This document shows, one piece after another, positions 1-5,930 of a stretch of 7,666 bases of DNA; position 1 is the first letter of the stretch, and every line of letters begins with the position of its first letter. The notes beneath the pieces were generated by a model that had not been told where the DNA came from, searched no databases, and worked only from the letters and a program-made list of their open reading frames with translations. The translations under genes and the position numbers were made by a program. Origin of the DNA: JAJXZP01 sp035505775 (GTDB lineage Bacteria > Spirochaetota > Spirochaetia > Treponematales > Rectinemataceae); contig DATJQN010000001.1 of assembly GCA_035505775.1 (NCBI GenBank), forward strand, positions 1 to 7,666, written 5' to 3'.

Positions 1-232
1 TCTCTTCCGACACCTTGCAGGTGAAGCGAAAGCCGGGGTCGACCATGGACAGATAGTCAAGCACCTCCCGCCGATCGGGAATCTTGTAGAACCAGCTGTC
101 GATCTCCACCGTGCGGAAGCTGCGAGCATACTCGGTCAGATAGCCCGCGGCCGTCGGGCTGGGGCCCGAATAGACCAGGCCGATCCAGGAGTCGTAATTC
201 CAGGAACAGGTTCCGATTCTCACTGCGTCCAT
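1..232 (-). CDS. DUF72 (YecE-like) family protein, 5' part only
   Basis: The reading frame starts at ATG 232-230 and runs off the left edge after 77 codons, so only the N-terminal part is present. DUF72 proteins form a TIM-barrel-like family of uncertain biochemical role, and I infer no specific reaction. The family match rests on an N-terminal IGTCSWNYDSW block at about residues 6-16, a YLTEYARSFRTVEIDSWFY block at about 31-49, and a later F-R-F-T-C-K-V segment near residues 69-75. The 'EIDSWFY' form, with Trp where many members have Thr, resembles the DUF72 subgroup that reads 'VEIDQWFW'. Full-length members are usually around 240-300 residues. I chose ATG 232 because the conserved block begins only a few residues later. 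GTG 238 and GTG 271 are in-frame alternatives, and none has a strong Shine-Dalgarno sequence. The gene is divergent from the REC-PAS gene at 409, with a 176-bp gap. Family call good, function unknown. Confidence 0.85.
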   Translation of the reverse strand, partial: MDAVRIGTCSWNYDSWIGLVYSGPSPTAAGYLTEYARSFRTVEIDSWFYKIPDRREVLDYLSMVDPGFRFTCKVSEE

Positions 233-282
233 GGTCACGGCGCATCCATGCTGCCCATTGTCCCCTCGCACTTCATTCTAAG

Positions 283-310
283 ACAATATGCAGGCCCTTC
301 GCCCTGTCAA
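283..310 (-). promoter_or_regulatory. Sigma70-type promoter for the DUF72 gene
   Basis: On the minus strand a perfect -35 hexamer TTGACA (310-305) is followed after 16 bp by TATTGT (288-283), a 4 of 6 match to the -10 consensus. Transcription would start near 276, giving an untranslated leader of about 45 nt before ATG 232. A better -10 match, TAGAAT (280-275), lies further downstream but is 24 bp from the -35, too far to pair with it. The local AT-rich patch stands out from the GC-rich surroundings. This is a prediction from motif matching only. Confidence 0.5.
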
Positions 311-395
311 GTCTGATGCGGGCGAACCGGGCCCCGAACTTCCCGTGGAGCCTGCGCTTCCCCCCGGCCACTCTGGCGACGCGGCCTCCAGCGGA

Positions 396-408
396 TATAC
401 AATTGCCC
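396..408 (+). promoter_or_regulatory. Possible -10 element placing the transcript start at or near ATG 409
   Basis: TATACA at 396-401 (or TACAAT at 398-403) is a clear -10-like match in GC-rich sequence. It ends 7 nt (or 5 nt) before the ATG at 409, the spacing expected between a -10 box and the transcription start. No Shine-Dalgarno sequence lies at a useful distance before the ATG. Together these suggest a leaderless or nearly leaderless mRNA. The -35 region is weak: the best candidate, CTGGCG at 373-378, matches only 3 of 6 positions. If the true start codon were upstream, at ATG 316, this element would have to be chance. Confidence 0.35.
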
Positions 409-1638
409 ATGCACCTGGATGGAACGTCGTCCGAAGCGCGCAATAATCCCGCGCGGACCATTCTCCTCGTCGAGGACCAGGCCATCATCGCGCTCGACGA
501 GAAGCGGACACTCGAGGGTTTCGGCTACTCGGTACTCCTCGCCTATGACGCGAAATCCGCTCTGCGGGTTTTCGGCGACCGCGACGACATCGAACTTGTG
601 CTGATGGATATCGACCTGGGTGACGGCCCCGGCGGCCCGGAGCTCGCGCTCGAGATGCTGCTTGACAGGGAGCTGCCGATCGTCTTTCTCAGCGCCCACT
701 CCGAACGCGAGACGGTCGAGCGCGTGCGCAACATCACGCGGTACGGCTATGTCATCAAGCAGTCGGGCGATTTCGTCCTCCGTTCATCGATCGAGATGGC
801 CTTCGACCTCTTCGCGGCCCACAAGGCCGAGCGGCGCAGCGCGGAGGCGCTGCTGGAGCGCAACTCGCTCCTCGAAACCATTCTCGAGAGCTTCCCTGGG
901 AGCGTCTTCTGGAAGGACGCCGGGCTCGTGTACCGGGGCTGCAACCGTTATGAAGCCCGATCCGCGGGTCTCGCAGGCCCCGCCGATATCGTCGGGAAGA
1001 CGGACTACGACCTCTCCTGGGGGCAGCGTTCGGCCGAGCTCTACCGTGACTCCGACCGGGCGGTCCTCGAGAGCGGGCGGGCGATGCTGCACATCGAAGA
1101 ACTGGTCCTCCCGAAAGAGGGAGAGGCGATCTGGCTCGAGACCAGCAAGGTGCCGCTCAGCGATCCGGGCGGAAGGACGATCGGCGTCCTCGGCGTTTCC
1201 ATCGACATCTCCGAGCGCAAGCGCCGGGAGAAGGCCCTGCTCGAGATGCATGCTCTCCAGAACGCGGTGATGGACAGCAGCGAGGACATGATCTGGTCCG
1301 TCGAGCCCGACAGCTTCAGGCTGCTGTCCTTCAACCGGAGTCTGGCCGAGTCGGTTCGGACCCGTCGGGGCCTCGAGATCGTGCGGGGAATGTCGCCCGC
1401 GGAACTCTGCGGATCTCCCGAGCCGGGCCGGCTCTGGGAGGGCTTCTATCGGGAGGCGCTGACCGGGGAATCCCTGGATCGGGATGGGCCGGAGTTCGGC
1501 GGCCCCGGCCTTCTCAGGCTGCGCTTCACCGTGCTCCGCCGGATCGACGCGGTGTTCGGCATTTCGGTCTTCGCGAAACACATCGAGGAGCCGCGGCGGG
1601 GCGACGATGGAGCGGTCGGGTCAGGTTTCGGGCGATGA
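409..1638 (+). CDS. Response-regulator receiver protein with two PAS domains and no kinase domain
   Basis: This is a 409-residue cytoplasmic signalling protein without transmembrane segments. A REC domain spans about residues 15-135: acidic pair E22/D23, phosphoacceptor D67 in LMDIDLG, switch S95 in FLSAH and conserved K117 in YVIK. A PAS domain follows at about 150-271, with the GKTDYDL motif near 196-202 and the common PAS ending DISERK at 266-271. A second, more divergent PAS covers about 280-394, then a short tail of about 15 residues. No HisKA, HATPase, HTH, GGDEF or other output domain is seen. It may therefore act as a phosphorelay intermediate or act through protein contacts (inference). 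I chose ATG 409 because the receiver starts about 15 residues later. An in-frame ATG at 316 would add 31 Pro/Arg/Ala-rich residues with no domain character and would overlap the DUF72 promoter. Its last 18 bases overlap the end of the convergent sensor kinase gene, and it shares REC and PAS types with that kinase. Confidence 0.9.
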   Translation: MHLDGTSSEARNNPARTILLVEDQAIIALDEKRTLEGFGYSVLLAYDAKSALRVFGDRDDIELVLMDIDLGDGPGGPELALEMLLDRELPIVFLSAHSERETVERVRNITRYGYVIKQSGDFVLRSSIEMAFDLFAAHKAERRSAEALLERNSLLETILESFPGSVFWKDAGLVYRGCNRYEARSAGLAGPADIVGKTDYDLSWGQRSAELYRDSDRAVLESGRAMLHIEELVLPKEGEAIWLETSKVPLSDPGGRTIGVLGVSIDISERKRREKALLEMHALQNAVMDSSEDMIWSVEPDSFRLLSFNRSLAESVRTRRGLEIVRGMSPAELCGSPEPGRLWEGFYREALTGESLDRDGPEFGGPGLLRLRFTVLRRIDAVFGISVFAKHIEEPRRGDDGAVGSGFGR

Positions 1639-4164
1639 CGAAAACTCGATTACGAACCTCGTGCCGGAGCCGCGTTCGACGCTGAGTCGGGCGCCGATCT
1701 GCTTCACCAGACTGTCCACCAGGCTGAGTCCGAGCCCCGAGGCTGAGGACGTGCCCGGATCCGGAGGCAAGCCGACGCCGTCGTCCTGAACGACGACAAC
1801 GATGCTCTCCCGTACCCGTTCCGCAGAGACGAGCAGCGTGCCGCCCGGCCTTCCGACAAAGGCGTATTTCATGGCGTTGGTCAGGAGTTCGTTCACGATG
1901 ATCCCCAGAGGCTGGAGTCTCCTGACATCCAGGTCGAAGTCCCCAATCCGCTTTTCCGCCCGGACCCGGTCGCCGAGGGGAAAGGTTTCGAGAATGGTGT
2001 CGACGAGGAAAGAGAGGAAATCCTTCACCGAGGCCCGCTCGAATCGCTCCGCCCGGTAGAGCTCCTCGTAGAGCAGGAGCATGCTCTGGATCCTTCTCCC
2101 GGCATCCTCCAGGACGGCCGCCACCCGGGGTTCGTCCGTCGAGGCCGCCTGCAGATCGAGGAGGCTGTAGACCGTCCCCATGCTGTTCTTGACGCGATGA
2201 TGGACTTCGCGAAGCAGGGTTTCCTTTTCGGCCAGGAGATTCCTGATCCGCTCCTCGGCCCGCTTGCGCTCGGTGATGTCCATGTGTATCCCGTACATCA
2301 GCAGTGGCTTCCCGTCCGCGCCCCGCTCCACGATCTTGCCCCGGGCGAGAATCCATAGCCAGGTCCCGTCTCTGTGACGCATCCTGGACTCGGAGGAATA
2401 GAACTCCGTCCTCCCCTCGATGTACTGTTGAAGAACCCGACGAGTCGACTCCCGGTCTTCCGGGTGCTTGAGCAGGAACCAGTCGTCCAGCGTGTCAAAG
2501 GAGACCTCGCCGACCGCATAGCCGAGGAGCTCGAGCGACTTCTGGTCGATCCTCACTCCGCCGGTCTGCACGTCGAGCTCCCAGGTGCCCACGTTCGCCG
2601 ACAGTATGAAATTGCGGATGCGCGCCTCGCTCCGCCTCAATGAAGTCTCTGCTGCCTTCCGCTCGCTGATATCCTCGACGAATCCCTCCATGACATCCGG
2701 ATTCTCCGGAAGGGCCCGGAAGGCGAGATTCGTCAGGACGTGACTGCCGTCCCGGCGCCGGTACTCCTGCTCGGTCCTGATCCAGCTGCCAACATTGGCC
2801 AAGGCGCGGCCGATGAGCCGGCTCCTCACTTCCGGACGATCGAAGATGATGTCCGCAGTGGTGCGCTGGTTAACGATGCTGATCAGCTCTTCGGGGGAAT
2901 CGAAGCCGAAGATGCGCGCATATTCGGCGTTGACGCTGATCTCCTTGCCTTCCACCGTCGAATAGAAGATGCCCACGGGCGCGTTTTCGAAGAGGCTGCG
3001 ATACCGTTCCTCCCGCTCGCGGAGCGCCTCCTCGGCCCGCTTGCGCTCGGTGATGTCGCTCGAGATGCCGAAGATGCCCATGACGCTGCCGTCCCGGTCA
3101 CGGAGCGGCATTTTTTCGGTGAGCACCCAGGTGTCGGGCATCCCCTCCCAGGTTTCGCGCTCCTCCTTCTTCAGGGCCTCGCCGGTCCGGATGATGTTCT
3201 GTTCATCCTCGTAGGCCTGCTGCGCGTGCTCCTTCGTGAAGAGGTCGAAGTCCGTCTTCCCGACGAGCTGATCGGAACTCCCCACCCCGAACAGCTCCGC
3301 GGTCGAGGCGCTCGCCATGATGAAGCGGCTTTCGAGATCCTTGAAATAGATGTGGACCAGGCTGCTGTTCATGAGAACTTGCAGAAGGTAGCCTTCCCTG
3401 CGGAGCGATTCCTCCACACTCTTGCGCTCGGTGATGTCCCGCGCGAGCATCATGAACCGCGGTTCGGGAAGGTCGGCGGCGATGCGCGAAATCGAGACCT
3501 CGAACCAGCGTTCCCCCGCGGGCAGCTTGAGCTTGTACTGCCTGCCGGTGGAACGGCCGGTCTCAAAGGCCTCGCACAGGGCCGACTGGACGACCTCCGC
3601 GGCGTCCCGGGGCAGGACTTCGTGCAAGGTCTGCCCGAGTATTTCCTCCCGGCTCCGATAGAGCGATTCCGACTGGCGGGCGTGGACCTCATGGTACCGG
3701 CCTTCGAGGTCCAGCTCGAAGAGGAGATCGGGAAGGGCGTCCAGCGTGGCCTCGAGCCGGTGCATGGTCCGTTTGAGACGCTGGTTGGCGTCGAAGAGCT
3801 TGAACGCCATCTTGATCGACGCGTCGAGGACGGTCACGCCGGAGTTCTTGACGACGTATCCGTAGGAGGTGATGGTCTCGGTCTTTTCGACGATGCTGCG
3901 CTCGGTATGGCTCGAGAGGAAGACGATGGGCAGCTCCCGGAAGGCGAGAATCCGCTGGGCAGCCTGGGTACCGTCGATCCCCTCCCCCAGATTGATGTCG
4001 AGGAGGATGAGGTCGATGTCCGGACGCTGCGCGGCAAGCTCGACGGCGGCGGCCCCGTCCGCTGCCACGAGCACCCCATAGCCGAGGCCCTCGAGGCTGC
4101 GGCGCTCCGCCAGGGCAATGACGGCCTCGTCCTCGACGAGGAGTATGGTCCCTGCGGCTTTCAT
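1621..4164 (-). CDS. Hybrid sensor kinase: REC, four PAS domains, HisKA_2, HATPase_c
   Basis: This 847-residue protein is a predicted cytoplasmic ATP-dependent histidine autokinase; no membrane segment is seen. An N-terminal REC covers about residues 5-125: E11/D12, phosphoacceptor D56 in LLDINLG, S84 in FLSSH, K106 in YVVKNSG. Four PAS units follow at about 130-248, 255-375, 385-503 and 510-634, each closing with DITERK or DISERK at 243-248, 370-375, 498-503 and 629-634. A HisKA_2-type dimerisation region has the phosphoacceptor motif EVHHRVKN, with H655/H656. The HATPase_c domain has an N box (V757-NELLTNAMKY), a G1 box (D794-DGVGLP) and a G2 box (G810-LGLSL). All catalytic motifs look intact. 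The receiver precedes the kinase, unlike the usual C-terminal receiver of hybrid kinases, so it may gate the kinase or receive phosphate from another one. ATG 4164 has a strong ribosome binding site. The gene is divergent from the FGGY kinase and convergent, with an 18-bp overlap, with the REC-PAS-PAS gene. The ligand is unknown. Confidence 0.95.
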   Translation of the reverse strand: MKAAGTILLVEDEAVIALAERRSLEGLGYGVLVAADGAAAVELAAQRPDIDLILLDINLGEGIDGTQAAQRILAFRELPIVFLSSHTERSIVEKTETITSYGYVVKNSGVTVLDASIKMAFKLFDANQRLKRTMHRLEATLDALPDLLFELDLEGRYHEVHARQSESLYRSREEILGQTLHEVLPRDAAEVVQSALCEAFETGRSTGRQYKLKLPAGERWFEVSISRIAADLPEPRFMMLARDITERKSVEESLRREGYLLQVLMNSSLVHIYFKDLESRFIMASASTAELFGVGSSDQLVGKTDFDLFTKEHAQQAYEDEQNIIRTGEALKKEERETWEGMPDTWVLTEKMPLRDRDGSVMGIFGISSDITERKRAEEALREREERYRSLFENAPVGIFYSTVEGKEISVNAEYARIFGFDSPEELISIVNQRTTADIIFDRPEVRSRLIGRALANVGSWIRTEQEYRRRDGSHVLTNLAFRALPENPDVMEGFVEDISERKAAETSLRRSEARIRNFILSANVGTWELDVQTGGVRIDQKSLELLGYAVGEVSFDTLDDWFLLKHPEDRESTRRVLQQYIEGRTEFYSSESRMRHRDGTWLWILARGKIVERGADGKPLLMYGIHMDITERKRAEERIRNLLAEKETLLREVHHRVKNSMGTVYSLLDLQAASTDEPRVAAVLEDAGRRIQSMLLLYEELYRAERFERASVKDFLSFLVDTILETFPLGDRVRAEKRIGDFDLDVRRLQPLGIIVNELLTNAMKYAFVGRPGGTLLVSAERVRESIVVVVQDDGVGLPPDPGTSSASGLGLSLVDSLVKQIGARLSVERGSGTRFVIEFSSSPET
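2251..2280 (-). repeat. 30-bp direct repeat, copy 1 (end of PAS4)
   Basis: This 30-bp stretch is identical to 3028-3057. It encodes the DITERKRAEE junction after the fourth PAS domain. The first 18 bp of the coding-strand unit (the DITERK part) also occur at 3421-3438, after the first PAS domain. Identity at every synonymous position over ten codons suggests recent duplication or gene conversion between PAS units, although strong codon bias in a GC-rich genome contributes. Confidence 0.85.
3028..3057 (-). repeat. 30-bp direct repeat, copy 2 (end of PAS2)
   Basis: This is the second identical copy of the DITERKRAEE-coding stretch at 2251-2280, here at the end of the second PAS domain. It lies in the same frame and orientation, so recombination between the copies would delete exactly two PAS units (777 bp, 259 codons) without breaking the frame. 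Confidence 0.85.
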
Positions 4165-4171
4165 CTCCTCG

Positions 4172-4177
4172 TCCTCC
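4172..4177 (-). promoter_or_regulatory. Ribosome binding site of the sensor kinase gene
   Basis: On the minus strand GGAGGA (4177-4172) lies 7 nt upstream of ATG 4164, an almost ideal Shine-Dalgarno sequence and spacing. It fixes the start codon of the kinase. It contrasts with the two plus-strand genes in this window, which have no such site. Confidence 0.75.
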
Positions 4178-4292
4178 CGGCGGGGATGCTCCGAGCCCTG
4201 CTCTCCCGCATGGCCTCAATCCTAATGCCTTTGCCCGCTGCCGACCACTCTCCCGGGGCCCACCGAGCGCGGACCTGCATCGAGGGCGCGGC

Positions 4293-4310
4293 CGGAAACA
4301 GGGGATTCCG
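4293..4310. promoter_or_regulatory. Short inverted repeat next to the FGGY kinase -35 (possible operator)
   Basis: CGGAA (4293-4297) and TTCCG (4306-4310) form an inverted repeat with an 8-bp centre. It lies directly upstream of the candidate -35 at 4312-4317, in the 182-bp region between the divergent sensor kinase and sugar kinase genes. The position suits an activator or repressor site, but 5-bp arms can arise by chance and no known operator consensus is recognised. Confidence 0.2.
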
Positions 4311-4311
4311 C

Positions 4312-4340
4312 TCGACGGGGTCGCCCGCAGCTGCGATACT
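4312..4340 (+). promoter_or_regulatory. Promoter of the FGGY kinase gene, geometry suggests a leaderless transcript
   Basis: TCGACG (4312-4317, 4 of 6 to TTGACA) and GATACT (4335-4340, 4 of 6 to TATAAT) are separated by exactly 17 bp, and TGC directly before the -10 fits the extended -10 TGn pattern. The -10 ends 6 nt before ATG 4347, so transcription is predicted to begin at or within a base or two of the start codon. No Shine-Dalgarno sequence is present. The motif match is moderate; the combined spacing is what makes it credible. Confidence 0.45.
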
Positions 4341-4346
4341 TGCCGC

Positions 4347-5864
4347 ATGCAGGCTTGTTTTCTCGGAATTGACAGCGGTGGCAGTCTCACGAAAGCCGCG
4401 ATCTTCGACGAGTCGGGGAGGCAGCTGGCGTCCGCGGCCCGCCGCATGCCCAGCACCAGCCCCGGGCCGGGCCGCGTCGAGCGCGACATGGAGCTGCTGT
4501 GGAGCGGAACCTGTGACGTCGTCCGCGAGGCTCTGGCAGCCTCCGGTCTTCCCGCGGACGGCATACGCGCCGTCGCCTGCACGGGGCACGGCAAGGGCCT
4601 GTACCTGTGGGGCAGAGAGGGGCGCCCGGCATACCCGGGAATAGTCTCGACCGACAGCCGCGCCTGGGAATATTCGCGGCGCTGGGAGGAGGATGGCACC
4701 GCTTCTCGGGCCTTCTCCCGTACGTTCCAGCGGCTCCTTGCCTGCCAGCCCCCCTCCCTGCTCGCCTGGCTCAAGGACCACGAGCCCGCGGTCCTTGAGT
4801 CCGCGCGTTGGGTGTTCGAGGTCAAGGACTATCTCAGATTCAGGCTGACGGGCCAGGCTTTTGCCGAGATCAGCGACTACTCCGGCTCCTCCCTCATGAA
4901 CCTGGAGGAGTGTCGGTTCGATAGCCGGCTTCTTGCGGAGTTCGGCCTGGAGGAGGTCTTCGACCTTCTGCCGCCGCTGCGCTGGTCGACGGACATCTGC
5001 GGCCAGGTGTCCGCGGAAGCCGCCCGGGCCACGGGCCTCCGTGCCGGGACTCCCGTGGCCGGCGGCATGTTCGACATCGACGCCTGCGCCCTGGCCACCG
5101 GGGTGCTGGACGAGTCCAGGCTCTGCGTGGTCGCCGGCACCTGGGGCATCAACGAGTGGATAGCGAGGCGGCCGGTCCTCGACGGCAGCGTCATGATGAA
5201 CTCCCTGTTCTGCGTTCCCGGCAGCTACGTGGTGGAGGAATCCAGCCCGACCTCCGCATCCAACTACGAATGGTTCGTCACACTCTGCGGGGAAGATGGC
5301 GCGAAGTCGGAAAGAACGGCCAGGGCGGCGGACTTCGAGCGGGCCGAACGGCTGGTGGCCGAGCTCCCTCCCGGGGTCGGGCTGCCCGTCTATCTTCCGT
5401 ACCTGTTCGGCTCCAACTACAACCCCCGGGCCCGAGCCTGCTTCGTCGGCCTCGAGCCCGAGCATTCGGAAGCGCAGCTGCTCCGGGCCGTGATGGAGGG
5501 CGTTGTCTATTGCCATGTCGTCCACATCGAAAAACTCCTCGCCGCCGGCGCGCGACCCGAAGCCATCCGGCTCGCGGGAGGAGCCGCCCGCTCTCCCTCC
5601 TGGACGGCGATCTTCGCCGACGTCACCGCCCTCCCCGTGGAAACCTCGGCTGCCGAGGAGCTCGGGACCCTCGGCTGCGCGATGGCGGCGGCGGTGGCCA
5701 GCGGTTTCTACGCCGACCTCCGGGAAGCGGCAGCCCGCATGACCCACAGCGCCACACGCGTCGAGCCGGAGCCGCTACGATCCGGCCGCTACCGGGAGAA
5801 CCTCGAGCGCTACAAACGCGCCTCGCAGGCCCTCGAGCGGTTTTGGGACGGAGGGCTGCCATGA
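4347..5864 (+). CDS. FGGY-family carbohydrate kinase, L-xylulokinase-like
   Basis: This 505-residue cytoplasmic kinase would transfer the ATP gamma-phosphate to a sugar or polyol. The N-terminal FGGY ATPase motif is at D9-SGGSLTK16. GGMFDID at 239-245 carries D243, at the position of the catalytic base of xylulokinases. The second phosphate-binding segment is VVAGTWGIN (261-269). The C-terminal nucleotide-binding motif LAGGAARS is at 409-416, and the length is normal for the family. As recalled, the ESSPTSASNYEWF segment (298-310) and the LPYLFGSNYN segment closely match E. coli LyxK (EASPTSSGNLEWF, LPFLYGSNAG). L-xylulose or a related ketose or polyol is therefore the best substrate guess; the subfamily also has close relatives acting on other substrates, such as erythritol. 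ATG 4347 is supported by the conserved N-terminus starting immediately. No isomerase, epimerase, dehydrogenase or sugar transporter is adjacent, and the downstream gene is convergent, so this looks monocistronic. FGGY assignment is firm; substrate is not. Confidence 0.93.
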   Translation: MQACFLGIDSGGSLTKAAIFDESGRQLASAARRMPSTSPGPGRVERDMELLWSGTCDVVREALAASGLPADGIRAVACTGHGKGLYLWGREGRPAYPGIVSTDSRAWEYSRRWEEDGTASRAFSRTFQRLLACQPPSLLAWLKDHEPAVLESARWVFEVKDYLRFRLTGQAFAEISDYSGSSLMNLEECRFDSRLLAEFGLEEVFDLLPPLRWSTDICGQVSAEAARATGLRAGTPVAGGMFDIDACALATGVLDESRLCVVAGTWGINEWIARRPVLDGSVMMNSLFCVPGSYVVEESSPTSASNYEWFVTLCGEDGAKSERTARAADFERAERLVAELPPGVGLPVYLPYLFGSNYNPRARACFVGLEPEHSEAQLLRAVMEGVVYCHVVHIEKLLAAGARPEAIRLAGGAARSPSWTAIFADVTALPVETSAAEELGTLGCAMAAAVASGFYADLREAAARMTHSATRVEPEPLRSGRYRENLERYKRASQALERFWDGGLP

Positions 5865-5877
5865 GCCGCGGCGCGCG

Positions 5878-5930
5878 AGTCGGCTGCAGCGAGCCGCAGG
5901 CGAGCGGTCGGCGGCGACTCAGCCTGCAGC
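5878..5930. terminator. Possible bidirectional hairpin between convergent genes
   Basis: The 66-bp gap between the FGGY kinase stop and the exporter stop contains nested inverted repeats: GAGTCG (5878-5883) with CGACTC (5915-5920), and alternatively GCTGCAG (5883-5889) with CTGCAGC (5924-5930), plus a small inner GCCGC/GCGG pairing. A structured GC-rich gap between convergent genes would suit termination in both directions. No T-tract follows on either strand, so this is not a canonical intrinsic terminator, and the long loops make it weak. Confidence 0.25.

Noticed and set aside
256..258. Tiny upstream open frame from ATG 258 (MGSMDAP) before the DUF72 gene, preceded by GAGGGG
   Set aside because: Seven codons ending just before ATG 232 could be a leader peptide, but nothing else supports translation and such short frames are common by chance.
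316..408. Upstream ATG giving a 31-residue extension of the REC-PAS-PAS protein
   Set aside because: The extension has no receiver-domain character and no ribosome binding site, and it nearly overlaps the divergent promoter; ATG 409 fits the domain start better.
4219..4247. Possible sensor kinase promoter on the minus strand (TAGGAT at 4224-4219 with TGGTCG at 4247-4242)
   Set aside because: The -10 matches 4 of 6 and the -35 only 3 of 6 consensus positions; too weak to list as a feature, although the kinase promoter probably lies in this intergenic region.
2740..4644. Long plus-strand open frame (634 codons) opposite the sensor kinase
   Set aside because: It is antisense to a gene with intact REC, PAS and kinase motifs, has no recognisable domain and is rich in Gly, Arg and Pro-type GC-driven codons. 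Long antisense frames are expected at this GC content.
4161..5747. Minus-strand open frame (528 codons) opposite the FGGY kinase
   Set aside because: It shadows a clear FGGY kinase and shows no domain; it would also crowd the sensor kinase start.
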